Counted from the first letter of the stretch, positions 15,655 through 27,069 are shown. The stretch is 64,000 nt of DNA from Cercis canadensis (GCA_003255065.1 QAOA01006130.1:31296-95295), one strand, 5' to 3'. Notes: generated from the letters alone by a model not told the origin. Made by a program: numbers and translations.

Positions 15655-15873
15655 AATTAGGAGGTTTTTTAAATATTTTTTATTTTTATATAGTATGTTA
15701 TATTACATGAGATTAGTTAATATGAGAATGACACGTGTACAAATTAACTGTTTTTAAATTTATTTGAGAAAATAAAATAAATTATATTTATATTCAATAA
15801 AATATAAAAATTATGTATACTTATCATGTCAGTGTAGTATGACATACTCATGTAGTATCATAGAATCCATGTT
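15655..15873. mobile_element. AT-rich MITE family member
   Basis: It begins ggaggttttttaaatat and ends with a tagtatcatagaatcc motif. The core matches the copy at 14530 in inverse orientation. The start resembles lone family ends at about 10241-10290 (reversed) and 26635-26681. There is no gene in it. Confidence 0.55.
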
Positions 15874-17137
15874 ATAATTATTGTACTCATTTTTTTTGTT
15901 ACTTTTTTTAAAATTTTTTTTCTCTTTATAAATTTTATTTTTTTGTTTAATTAGTTGCTCTTATGTTGCATAAACTTATAATTAGTTATTGATGATTTTA
16001 AGAGGGGAGTTTCTATCCTACCCGTTTAAATATAACATAAATCACATTGAAATTATTTTATATTATTTTAATTTTATATTGTATTATATTGATAAAATTA
16101 ATATAATTTAAATTTTATAAATTTATTTAAATATTTATAATATAGTGTAAAATTAAAATAATATAAAAATAACTTCAGATGTAACTTACGTAATAGAATA
16201 GAAACTTCCTGAATTGATTAAATTGATTTATGAGGAATGAAATTGACAATGACTAATGTTTAGTTGGAATGGACTAAGCATTTGAATGAGCTAGACCACT
16301 CAAGTCATATAGAAAGAAACTAATTAATACAAATATTAAATGAAGTTCACTAGTCAAGTCGTGTGGAACAAGATTTGCCAAACTTGCAATTAAGAGGGTT
16401 GTTGAGAATCAAAATATCCCACCGGAAAAACTTCGAGTTCATTGAGTGCATTTTAATTTTGGTCAGAAGAATCCTCATACGAACACGTTACTCTATGGTA
16501 GAGGCCATTTAATTAAATGTTATGGAAAATCTAAAGGGCGATAGCCATCAGTTGCAGAACATGAAGACAGTTGAATTCTATGTCCAACCACAAATAACAA
16601 GTTCACATCAGCTAGGAATGAGAATGACTTTTGGTTTTGGCCCCTAAAATTAAAGAAGAAAAGAGATCCTTTGTGAGAATTTAGTGTACAAGAAATAAGA
16701 AAATTTTGCTATAGCCATGCGCTGTGCGGCCAGTTGGGGACTGCCAATATTGACAGCTTCTTTGTTTTTCTTTTGTTTCTTAAAACTATTGAAGTCTGAA
16801 AAGCAATTCAATCTGGAAAATTTGAACTGAGTAACTTAACGTTAGGATAAAAAATGAAACTTCAGAGAAACAGATAGAGGCAGTCAGAGTCATAAACTGA
16901 ACAGGGTTTCCAAGTCTTCTCTTTGAAACCTGTTCATTACTGTATTTAACCACTACTTATTGAATAAAAGTTCAGCTACTGTTTACTTTGTTAGAATACA
17001 ATATTATGTAGATAAAAGATTACCGACATGTTTGTTGTTTTGACTTTTTTCTCGAGTGGTTTTTCACCCTTCTCTTTATTTCCACTTTTTCCCTAGTTTC
17101 CTAATAGTTTAATCATATTATTCCTATCTCATTCTTC
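15874..17137. other. spacer with ancestral OMT upstream block
   Basis: No gene is seen. Bases about 16835-16925 match the block at 26690-26785 upstream of the third methyltransferase. There the block lies about 300 bases before the ATG. Here it lies about 1.25 kb before the ATG, so the promoter of the first gene has been split by later insertions. Confidence 0.6.
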
Positions 17138-17572
17138 GGCTTTTTGACACAAATATTACATTGTGTAAAAGTATTTACCTAAATATTACAAGTTTCAAAC
17201 TATTTATACAAATATTACACTTTTTAAAAATTCAAAAATTAAAAAAAAAAAGATTTTCGAACACATGGGACCCACCGGACACGCCTTGGGCCTCACGGCG
17301 TGTCCCACATGGACACGCCGTGAGGCCAACGACGTGTCCTAATAAGACAAAATTCGTCATGGGGCCCACAATTCTGGAACAATGGATGAATTTTGCCTAT
17401 TAGGACACGCCGTGAGGCCCACGGCGTGTTCGGTGGGACCCACGTGTCTGAAAATCTTTTTTTTTTTTTTATTTTTAAATTTTTAAAAAGTGTAATATTT
17501 GTGTAAATAGTTTGAAAGTTGTAATATTTAGGTAAATACTTTTGCAAAATGTAATATTTGTGTCAAAAGGCC
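17138..17572. mobile_element. foldback element with MULE-like target duplication
   Basis: Almost the whole 435 bp is a palindrome. The left end ggctttttgacacaaat pairs with the right end, which reads ggccttttgacacaaat when reversed. The GC-rich centre repeats ggacacgccgtgaggcc motifs in both orientations. A perfect 10-bp direct repeat, ctcattcttc, flanks it (17128-17137 and 17573-17582). Target duplications of 9-11 bp with long inverted ends point to a non-autonomous Mutator-like element. It sits in the enlarged upstream region of the first methyltransferase. Confidence 0.8.
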
Positions 17573-18049
17573 CTCATTCTTCTCCACCAATTACTTTAAC
17601 CGATGGAATAACCAAATGATTTCTTTGGAATGCGATTTCAATATTTCATTTCTTCCTTTTTCTTGAGCAGTGATTTTCTGCAATTTACTGCAACAGAAAT
17701 ATTGGCAGTTTGAATGGTTGCAGTAGGTGAAAACTTGAATAGTGCTCTCTATTCAAATCATTGTAGCAATTTCCATTGTACTTGAAAAAAGAAAATAACT
17801 GTAATACATTACAAGACAATTATTAAAGATCTTTTCAAGCAAATTAAGGAATATCTCAACGTGTAGAAGCTATAATAATACAACAGAAGAAGAGAGAGAA
17901 GGTTAGAAGAATTTTTCTGGAGATAAGGGATTAGTAGTCTTATCTCTGTCCATCAGCCAGTGATATTGTCTTGTCCACAAATTCAGACAAAACTATGTTC
18001 AAAGCATTTGACATGTTCAACTAACTAAAGGTAGGTGGCATTTGAGCTC

Positions 18050-18062
18050 AGTGTATAAAGCA
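18050..18062 (+). promoter_or_regulatory. TATA box of first OMT gene
   Basis: A tgtataaagc motif follows a ttgagctca block. The third OMT gene has the same ttgagctca block before its tatatatagc TATA box. Spacing to the ATG (18164) is about 110 bases, leaving a short leader. Confidence 0.55.
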
Positions 18063-18163
18063 GTGCTGGTTATGCCATTGCAGAACAGCAAGTGATCAAG
18101 TTCTTTCAAGCTCAAACTTGCTAATTAGAACTACCAAAAAGAGCTCAACTAAGAAAACAAGTG

Positions 18164-19489
18164 ATGGGTTCTCTCGAAACCAACCCAGCTAGTGAGTTCT
18201 TTGAAGCTCAAGCTCACTTGTACAAATATGTCTTCAGCATCGTCAGCTCCATGGCTCTCAAATGTGCTGTTCAGCTCAACATACCAGAAATAATCCACAA
18301 CCATGGCAAACCCATCACCCTTCCAGAGTTGATTTCGAATCTTGAAGTTCATCCAACCAAGACTGGTTATGTGGATCGCCTTGTGCGGTTGCTAGTGCAT
18401 CACGGGTTCTTGGCTGAAACCAAAATCTGTAAGGAGAAAGTGGAAAAGGAGGCATATACTCTGACTCCTCCTTCTAAGCTCCTTGTCAAAGGCAAGAACC
18501 CATGTTTAGCCCCAATGCTTATGATGTTCATTGATCCTGGTTATATTAAAGCATTGAATTTCACGGCTAGCTGGTTTGGTGGGGAGGAGAAGTCAGTAAG
18601 TGAATGTGCCTTTGGTATCAGCTTCTGGGATTTACTTCAAAAGGATCCTGAGCGTTTGAGGTCTTTTAATGAAGCCATGGCTGGTGATTCTCAAATGATC
18701 AACATGGTTCTTAAAGACTGCAAGGAAGTGTTTAAGGGTCTGGGGTCCATTGTTGATGTTGGTGGTGGCACTGGCACCACAGCCAGGATCATCACTGAGG
18801 CATTTCCTAATCTGAAATACATAGTGTTTGATCTTCCACAAGTTGTGGGAAACTTGTCAGGAAGCAATAATTTGAGTTTTGTTGGTGGCAGCATGTTGGA
18901 ATCAATCCCTTCTGCTGATGCTGTTCTATTGAAGGTATGCTATTGCAATGGAATTAGAGTAAATTTTGCTTCATATATATAAATGGACAATTATAGTAAC
19001 TAGAGTAGGACGTTAAACAATTTAAATGAAGCTAGTTAAATTTAGATTTTATTATATATGATAAATATATTCAAAGTTTATGTATACATCATTATTCCAT
19101 GAAAGTGCTAATGAAAATCAAATTGTATTGATTAATTATTAAATGTATTTTTTAAATTTTTTGAATTTATTTATTTATTTTTGCAGTGGATTCTACATAA
19201 TTGGAGCGATGAAGATTGTATAAAGATTCTGAAAAAATGTAAGCAAGCTGTTTCAGGCAAAGACAATGGAGGAAAGTTGATTATTATTGATGTAGTGATA
19301 AATGAAAGGGAAGACAATAATGATATGTCTGAAGTAAAACTTGCTTATGATGTACTTATGATGACTACTTTAAGTGGAAAAGAGAGGAACAAAAAAGAAT
19401 GGGACAAGATTTTACTTGAGGCAGGATTCAAGAGTTACAAAATAAACCCTATTTTTGGGTATAGGTCTTTCATTGAAGCATATCCTTAG
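18164..19489 (+). CDS. class II plant O-methyltransferase, copy 1
   Basis: Two exons, 18164-18934 and 19187-19489, join to 357 residues (GT-AG intron, phase 0). The ATG at 18164 gives MGSLETNPASEFF. A GTG three bases earlier is not the start. The N-terminal part is the dimerisation domain. The S-adenosylmethionine site is VDVGGGTGTTARI, from about residue 198. Exon 2 opens with the catalytic-His region WILHNWSDED and ends GYRSFIEAYP. The family moves a methyl group from S-adenosylmethionine to a hydroxyl on phenolics such as flavonoids, isoflavonoids or stilbenes, in the cytosol. The sequence does not fix the substrate. It lies in a same-strand array with a pseudogene and a second intact copy (27070). 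Two SINE-like insertions lie just after the gene. Confidence 0.93.
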
Positions 19490-19624
19490 CTTGGGTACTT
19501 CACTATTATAAAGTATTTAATTTGAATTGTGTTTTACCCATGTTCTTATTTATTAAGAACTTTTGAATAAATTGTTGATGATTTGAAGCTTTTCTATATG
19601 ATGTAAAATCACTTATAGCTATCA

Positions 19625-19729
19625 AATGGCATGTGGCCAAGTGGTATTGAGGTTGTCCTTATGATTTAATTATGGATTTCATATTGAAACTTAAAGTCGT
19701 AGCCAAAATAAAAAAAAAAAATAAAAAAA
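19625..19729 (+). mobile_element. tRNA-derived SINE-like copy 1
   Basis: It begins with a tRNA A-box-like tggccaagtggt. A diverged B-box-like stretch follows, then agtcgtagcca and an A-rich tail. It lies 3' of the first OMT gene and is followed at once by a second copy. Confidence 0.6.
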
Positions 19730-19748
19730 TCACTTGTTGGCTGCTATA

Positions 19749-19847
19749 GCCTGTGACCAAGTGGTATTGAGGTCGTTCTCATGACTTAATTATGAGTTCT
19801 ATGTTTAAACTTAAAGTCGTAGCCAAAATACAAAAAAAAAAAAAAAA
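19749..19847 (+). mobile_element. tRNA-derived SINE-like copy 2 with 19-bp TSD
   Basis: Same layout as the preceding copy: gaccaagtggtattgaggt, then the agtcgtagcc core and a poly-A tail. It is bounded by a perfect 19-bp direct repeat (19730-19748 and 19848-19866) beginning tcacttgttgg. The poly-A end plus target duplication supports a retroposed insertion into the tail-side flank of copy 1. Confidence 0.75.
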
Positions 19848-20376
19848 TCACTTGTTGGCTGCTATAATAATAGTTGTCTTTCCTATCAAGAAAATAATTT
19901 TATGTTCAAGGTCTCTCATTAATAAAATAAAGGACTATTTGATATACAAAGAGAAACTAGAAACCAAAGCTACCCTCAAATTAAGAAAACAAATTAAAAG
20001 AAAAGTCTACAAAAAGTAATAAACTCATCTCCTTGTAAAATATAAACATTTATGGGCTTTCACTTAATAGCTTAAGTAAAAACCCATAAATAGTTTTATA
20101 TCTTAGACAAGATCATATCACTTTTTCCAACTTTCTTCATTCTATATATATAGCTCCCACTTTGGGTGGAAAATCCAGACAATAATTTGCTTCACGTAAC
20201 ACATGAACAATTTCCACACTCCAAGCTAAGCTAAGCTAAGTCCCACCTAAGCATATGCCTTCCACGGGCTATTATTTTATTATGCCTTGTCACCTTGTGG
20301 TACTCGTTTAATAATGTTACGCACTAAATCAGTTTGTTCCATTTGAGTTGTGATATGAAGGTATGAAGGTTTTATA

Positions 20377-21779
20377 TAGGGGTGTTCACTGTTCGAGTTG
20401 GGCGGTTTTGAGGGCATTTTAGCAACCGAACCAACCATAATCTACTGGTTCGGTTTGAGTGAATTTCATGACAGAAACCAAACCAAACCAAACCGACATT
20501 GAACGGTTTAGTTTGGGCGGTTTGATCGGGTTGTCACATGTCACATGTGAGAAGAGACCAAATCACATCGTTACAAACTTACAAGAAATGGTAACAAAAT
20601 TGACCAAATTAACCAAATAATCAATTCTTCGTCTCACATATGCTTCCATGAATACTCCAGACTTATGAAATAATTGAAACAGAGAGTAAGAAACAAAGAA
20701 GGAAAGAATAGAGAGAAGGAACGAATATATTCGTAGCTTTCTCATCTTGTGGCAGTTTGCATCAAATCGAAGATCCGTAGTCGTTTACCGTTGGATTGAT
20801 CTAAAATTTTGTTTGTTGGTTCCCAAGACACAGTTCTTTAACTTGAACGGTGCGATTGTAGATCCGTGACCTTCAGGCCTCGATTTGGAGCTGCGAACAG
20901 AGCCTCTGTTTTGGTGTTTCTCTCTTCTCTTTTGGCAGTTTGCATCAAATCGAAGATCCGCAGCCATTTACCGTTGGATTGATCTAAAATTTTGTTTAGT
21001 GGTTCCCAAGACACAGTTCTTTAACTTGAACGGTGCGATTGTAGATCCGTGACCTTCAGGCCTCGATTTGGAGCTGCGAACAGAGCCTCTGTTTTGGTGT
21101 TTCTCTCTTCTCTTTTGGCAGTTTGCATCAAATCGAAGATCCGCAGCCATTTACCGTTGGATTGATCTAAAATTTTGTTTAGCGGTTTCCAAGACACTGT
21201 TCTTTAACTTGAACGGTGCGATTGTGAATCCGTGACCTTTAGGCCTCGATCTGGAGCTGCGAGCAGAGCCTCTGTTTTGGTGTTTCTCTCTTCTCTTTTG
21301 GTGCTGCACAACAAAACCGAGAGGTAGAGACTAGAGCAAGGCTGAGGCAGATGAAGGAGACAAGGGCGAGGAAGATGCTCAAACGTAAAGGAGCAGAAGG
21401 CATCATAGACAGAGAAGAGATGAGTATGTGGGGGAGGGGATAGGTCCCAAGGTCATGTGGAACGATGGAGATTGGAGAGGGTTCAGACTTCAGAGGGAGA
21501 GATTGGTCGATTGAGTGTGCTGGAACGGGGAGAAATGAAGACTAGACTAAACAAAGACTCATTTAATCAGACACTACGAGTATAAAACGACGTGGTTCCT
21601 TACAAGGTGCGGGTCAGTTCGGTTTGAATATCAGAACCCGTGGATCGAACCGCATATATGCGGTTTTACCTCTTATAAACCGAACCGAACCATCAACATG
21701 CAGATCAGCGAACTGTGGGCTGCGGATTGGATCGGGTTGGGCGATTTCTGCAGGTTGACCTGCCTCATGAACACCCCTA
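20377..21779. mobile_element. non-autonomous hAT-type element (1.4 kb)
   Basis: Inverted ends are taggggtgttca on the left and tgaacaccccta on the right. A perfect 8-bp target duplication, gttttata, lies at 20369-20376 and 21780-21787. Subterminal regions are full of cggttt and aaccg motifs, as is usual for hAT relatives. No transposase frame is present. The centre holds three tandem 183-bp repeats, listed separately. Confidence 0.88.
20751..21299. repeat. three tandem 183-bp repeats inside hAT element
   Basis: Units start at 20751, 20934 and 21117, each with ggcagtttgcatcaaatcga, and run to ctcttttg. Units 1 and 2 are nearly identical and unit 3 is slightly more diverged. The period is divisible by three, but each unit carries its own stop codons, so it is not a coding repeat. 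Confidence 0.9.
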
Positions 21780-22606
21780 GTTTTATATGTTAGGCCTTGT
21801 ATTGGAGTTAGAGTAACTTATATGTCTCTTAGGTTTTTTAATGACTAAAAGTGGATAAATTTCATTCATCAACAATGACAAGTACATCAAAGAAGGAAAA
21901 AAAACCCTAAACGAGAAAACAACCTAACAACAATAGCCTAACTTATTGACATGAACAAAAAACACTCAAAGGGAAACTTATTGTTTGGTGTGAACTAGAA
22001 AAAAATTTCAAGTTTTGTGCAGAATGTTGGTGCCTTTTAAGGAGGTGCCCGTCACATATAATGAAATGAACAAAATATTTTTTAGAACAATGTTGTTATT
22101 CTATTCATATATGTAGTTATCATATATAAAATATGTGATTATCTTATTCAAATATAATGTTGAGGGGTATATTTCATCATATGTAATAGACACTTTCTTA
22201 AAAAGGATGTCTTTCTTATGAAACTAAAATTATTCTTTTCAATTTTGCAGTTCAACGTCCTTTTCTTGAAACTCAATTCCTAAGAACAAAACTGCCTTCA
22301 ACATACTCCTTCCGACACTATATTGTCAAAATCTTTTCTATTCCTGCTCTTCCAAATATGCCACAAGGTATGCATAGGTTCCCTTCAAAAAAAGTTTTGT
22401 ATTTTGCTTCATATAATGACAATTTACAACAAAACAAAAACAGACACATGATTTGTGGAACGGGAATCATGTCGGTTACATTTACTGGGTCAAGCAGTTA
22501 ATAGTGTGTTTGTAATGCTTAAATTACAAATTACTAATAAAATTGCTTAGGGATCCAGGTGTGAGTGTTATAACAAATGAAGTCATTATAGGTATGGTCT
22601 ATTGGT

Positions 22607-22738
22607 AAATATTTCCTTAGATTGTGGAAGTAATTTACATTAAACTAAGCCAAAGAGTTAAACCTTATCAATAAATATTTCCTTAGATTATGGAAGTAAT
22701 TTACATTAAACTAAGCCGAAGAGTTAAACCTTATCAAT
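22607..22738. repeat. 66-bp tandem duplication
   Basis: Two adjacent units begin aaatatttccttagatt and end aaaccttatcaat. They differ at only a few bases. The SINE-like copy follows directly. Confidence 0.85.
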
Positions 22739-22744
22739 AGGGTA

Positions 22745-22845
22745 CCAAATTGTTTGTGGTCGAGTGATATTAAAATTGTCTTTAAAGCTTGTGGGTTTCG
22801 TAATTCAAACCCAAAGTCATAGCCAAAGTAATAAAAAAAAAAAAA
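22745..22845 (+). mobile_element. tRNA-derived SINE-like copy
   Basis: It contains tgtggtcgagtgatatt (A-box-like), the agtcatagccaaagta core and a poly-A run. It resembles the copies at 19.6-19.85 kb. Its 5' end and target duplication could not be fixed. Confidence 0.5.
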
Positions 22846-22939
22846 CCAGAGTGCTGTAACTCCAAAATTATATAAAGCAGGGCAAATTGTCCCTAGAGAC
22901 AGCACTTTGAAGCATAAACAGAGAAATCAATCTGCAATT

Positions 22940-23870
22940 ATGGCTTCCATTGATGGTGAGAAATCAATTTTCCTTCGAGCTCAAGCTCACTTGTATAAAC
23001 ACATGCACAGCTTCCTCACCCCATGTGTCTCAAGTGGGCACTTCAGTTTAGCATACCAGACATCATCCACAACCATGGCCGACCCGTTTCTCTTGCTGAG
23101 TTGATGTCTGCTCTTCAAGTTCCACCAGCAAAAGCTAATTGTGTGCACCGGATAATGCGCTTATTGGTGCATAACGGGTTCTTTGCCCCAATCAAAAGAA
23201 ATGACAACAAAGAAGAAGAAGAAGCCTATGTTCTGACTCCAGCATCAGAGCTACTAGTCAAAGGCACTGACTATTGTTTATCTTCAATGATTCAGTTCTT
23301 TCTTGACCCTTCTATGTTTGGTGCTTACCATCACTTGGGGAAATGGATGCAAGGGGAGGAGCCTACACTAGCTGAAACCATATTGGGGGCTAGCTACTAT
23401 GAGATCCTCCATAATAATCCTGAATATTTGAGTGCATTCAATGAGGCAATGGCAAGTGACTCTCAAATGGTAAACTTGACATTGAGTGATTGCAAGACAG
23501 TTTTTGAGGGGGTTAGATTCTATAGTTGATGTTGGTGGTGGAACTGGAACCACAGCCAAGATTTTAAGTGAGGCATTTCCTAACTTGAAATGCATAGTGC
23601 TTGACCTTCCACAGGTTGTAGCAAACTTATCAGGCAGCAAAAATTTGAGCTATGTTGGTGGGGACGTGTTTAAGTCTATCCCTCAAACTGATGCTGTTTT
23701 ATTGAAGGTACACATGCAATATTGATTAAGTACTTAGCTTAAGTACTTTATTAATTATAAAATGTTTAATTTTATGTGTTAAGTTGAATCAAGTTGTACC
23801 CATGTAATTCTTATTTATTCAAAACTTTTCTAATAAATTGTTCTTGATTAGAAAATTTTTCATGATGTAA
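22940..23870 (+). pseudogene. O-methyltransferase pseudogene, copy 2
   Basis: The start (MASIDGEKSIFLRAQAHLYKH) and the body align with exon 1 of the two intact OMT genes. One base is lost near 23021, which shifts the frame. A base gained near 23510-23514, in a run of five G, shifts it back. The S-adenosylmethionine motif VDVGGGTGTTAKI survives after the second shift. The exon ends normally at ...AVLLK (23707) followed by gt. There is no exon 2: within about 30 bases the sequence resembles the 3' flank of copy 1 (pattern ttcttatttatt, later gatgtaa). So the intron, the catalytic-His exon and the stop are deleted. This cannot make a working enzyme. Confidence 0.92.
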
Positions 23871-24264
23871 TATTGATTGCTGAATTGTTTGCTATAATAG
23901 TAGTTCTCTTTTGCTTCTACAAAAAATTATAGTTATGGTCGTCCCCCTTATTATTTAGATACTTAGGTCAATCATCACATTATATTGAGAGTAACCAATT
24001 TTGTTTAGAAAATATAGAGTAATTACATTAAGTTTATAACCTGGTGACCACACCTATCCTTAGTTTAATTTAGACTCTTTCTTCTATATATCAATCATTT
24101 TTTTTATCTATTTAGTCTGGATGGACTTTTTTTTTTTTTTTTTCTTGGGCTAGGCTTACTTATATTGGCACATTTGCACTAGAGGGCTGGGTCATAATTT
24201 AATTCAAGTGCAAGTATCTAAAATTTTATTTATAATTTACACATAAAAAAAATAAAAAAAAATC

Positions 24265-25925
24265 ATAAAAAATAAGAGAATATTTTGTTCACTATTCAGT
24301 AGAGCAAGGGAAGAAGAAGCAGTAAAGAATGATTACAACTAATGCATGACTTGCAAAGTTATATATTACAAGGCTTTTAAATCATAAAAGAAGTTAAAAG
24401 GCAAGGGTATGATCATGAGTTTTCTTTGCTTCTTGAAGAAATTTGAACTGTTTTCTCATCTATAATATTTCAAGAAAGGTAGTTAAGTTGGTCACAAACT
24501 TGAGAATAAGTGGACAGAGCCACTAATTTATGGGAGTAATGAATGGTGTCATGTGTAACCTGTGAAATAGGCAGATTATTTGACAGTGCAACAATTTGAT
24601 AGCACCCAATTTTGTTCTAAACTAACCCACATTATGCAATTCATGGTCTATTTTTGCCCCTTGATAAATGGTCTTCATGCAATTAGATAAAGTAGCTATA
24701 AATATCATATCCATTTTTGTTTTAAAATGCAAAACAAGCACAATAAAAGAAAGTTCTTCAATGGTGAAGCTCTTGGGTGGTGAGAGATGAAGTTGGTAAG
24801 ATCTCTTATTGATGAGAAATGATGCTTACACCTCAGAGACATAATACAATATTAGGAGGAATATTCAATCTAAGTGATAAAAAAAAATAAGAATTCTATG
24901 ATACTAGATGTGTATGCTATATTACTGATGTGATAAATATACATAATTTTTATATTTTATTTAATATAAAATTAATTTATCTTATTTTTTTAAACAAACT
25001 TAAAAATAGTTAATTTGTACACATGTCATTTATACATTAGTTATTCTTATATAGCATGACATATAATAAATTATCTAAAAAACCTCCTAAAAAAAAGTTT
25101 GGCAAATTTAAGATTTTCTCTAAATTTTTATGAATTTTAAAATTATAATATATCTTAAATTAATTTCTTGTGCAGCCAACCATTATTGAATACTAACTAA
25201 AATTTTAGGCTTTCCATGTACAAGGAGCCATGAAACTTTTCCTTTTCTTCTGTTGTTCACACTTCACATTGAGACTTTAGGATACCATGCTATTGAGTTG
25301 CCCGCTTTGTCCCTTATATATATATATATATAGAAATGATAATAATTCAAAAATAAATTTTAACTGAAATTTCTAATTGTTGGATTATTTGAACTAAGCT
25401 CATGTATCAATTAAAAAAAAAAGGTCATGAACTTAATTTTAAGTATTTAAACATTAAAAATAAAAATATAAGAAGTAAGAGTGAATTGAATGGAATTTTT
25501 ATTTTATTTCAATAAAATTTTGAAAGAAATAATGTGAAAACGAAGGAATATAAGAGGGATACACATATTTGCATAGTGAATCACATGTGGTCTTCCATGG
25601 GCCTAATAAAGTTAAGATATTTAATGGTATAGGCAAGTAGATTCAAATAGAGGATGTGTCTTTGCTTAAAATTGCCCTAGGGAAATTATCACGCAACTGT
25701 GACCAAGTCTTAAATCTCAATCATTGATTAAGAACCAGAACCATAAGAAACGACGTGGTTTGGTTTATTAAATCTCAACCGTTGATCTCTTTTATTGTTG
25801 ATATTTAATCTCAGCCATGGAATATGTCAAACAGGGTCGTTTTATTTAGGGAGTGTGTTTTCAAATGGATCTTTGTCATATCAGATATCGACATAATCAC
25901 TTAACAGTATCACATCAGTTTTAAC
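24265..25925. repeat. duplicated spacer, copy B
   Basis: Direct copy of 13910-15545, including an AT-rich MITE at about 24890-25090. It differs by small indels, such as a TA-repeat insertion near 25316-25332. Homology stops sharply after cacatcagttttaac in both copies. It lies between the OMT pseudogene and the third OMT gene, and no glucanase exon accompanies it. Confidence 0.9.
24890..25090. mobile_element. AT-rich MITE in duplicated spacer
   Basis: Counterpart of the element at 14530-14735, carried along with the spacer duplication. It has the same tctatgatacta end motif and AT-rich core. Confidence 0.5.
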
Positions 25926-27069
25926 ATGATTATATTTTTATACTTTTTGAATAGCTTAGTGATTTAAAACTTATAAATCTACCTTAAGTGTTCATTACAA
26001 ACTTACTTATTTGTGATTGCAGACTGATTGCATATGTTTTTAGACTTATTGTGAATTTGATAGCACTCTTCATAATTAGCTACTGTTTGTAACAAAAAAT
26101 GCTCTATTTTTTTAAATGCTTGACTGATGAAATAAATGAGTTCATGAGTTAAAGAAGTTTGGCACATAAAAATCTGAATAAGAATACTAGTATGGGCGTA
26201 GGAATGTTTTCAATTAAGAAGCATATTCTCTTAAATATTGTGAGTATGTTATATGACTGGCTTTTGAGTGTAAAAAGAAAAAGCATAAAAGCCAAAGGGT
26301 TTTTTTTATGCAAGAGAGGCTTTTGCAAAGAATATCTTAACTTCCTACAGGGAAAAACATTTTCTTTGTCAAAGCCTCTTGAGTGTGAAAAGAAAAATAG
26401 AAGTAGACAAAGACTATCGATATGAATAAATTCTTCACAAAGACTATTAAGCATAGAAGCTGAAGAAATTGAGTATATTATTTTTTTTTTCTTTTTGTTT
26501 GAGGGCTATTGATGATTATCAAAATAAAAATATTGTAATTTGATTATAAAATTATTTCTTTAATTTGATTTATTGTAATTATCAAAACTTTCCTTAATTG
26601 TCTCCTTTAACATTAATGTGAAAGTTAAAATTTTGGAGGTTTCTTAGATACTTTTAGTATTTATGTAGTATGTCATACTAATTTGAACTGAATAACTTAC
26701 GTTAAGATACAATGTGAAACTTCAGAAAAATAGATAGAGGCAGTCAGAGTCATAAACTTTGAACAGAGTTTCCAAGTCTTCGACCATAACAGAGTTAATT
26801 GGCGCGAGAACGGGAGAAAAAGCAGAGTCAAAAATGTACACCAAAAAATAGTTATCACCCAAAGAATTCCAATTGTCTGGAATTCCAAAAAATAGAAAAA
26901 GAAAGAAAGACTTCTAATTCTCAATGAGTTGGTGGCATTTGAGCTCACACTATATATAGCAGAGCTTGGCTCTGCCACTGAAACAAATTAAGTGAATTCC
27001 TTCAAGCTCAAACTAGCTAATAGCATTACCAAAGAGAGAGTTCAACTAAGATATTTTTTGTTTATACTG
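25926..27069. other. spacer and promoter of third OMT gene
   Basis: No gene is seen. It holds a lone MITE end (26635-26681), a possible hairpin (26311-26381), the upstream block shared with copy 1 (26690-26785) and a TATA-like tatatatagc near 26951-26960. Confidence 0.55.
26951..26960 (+). promoter_or_regulatory. TATA box of third OMT gene
   Basis: A ctatatatagc motif follows ttgagctcac, the same arrangement as upstream of copy 1. It lies about 115 bases before the ATG at 27070. Confidence 0.6.

Larger units (their letters stand above)
21788..22939. other. spacer before the OMT pseudogene
   Basis: No gene is seen. It contains a tandem 66-bp duplication (22607-22672 and 22673-22738) and a SINE-like copy. 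A tatataaagc TATA-like motif near 22869-22879 lies about 60 bases before the pseudogene ATG. Confidence 0.55.

Noticed and set aside
17161-17547. 80-84-residue frames on both strands at the foldback element
   Set aside because: They come from the palindromic element and mirror each other. No protein family fits.
20785-21150. Two identical-looking 60-residue minus-strand frames in the 183-bp repeats
   Set aside because: They arise because the period is a multiple of three. Each unit has its own stop, there is no known domain, and they lie within a hAT element.
13910-25925. The two 1.64-kb direct copies as LTRs of one retrotransposon
   Set aside because: The DNA between them holds OMT genes and other elements. 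I see no gag/pol, no primer-binding site and no TG...CA ends, and only one of the two copies adjoins the glucanase. A spacer duplication is simpler.
26992-27069. Upstream start for OMT copy 3
   Set aside because: The frame begins with GTG, and the stretch matches the untranslated leader of copy 1. The ATG at 27070 fits the family start.
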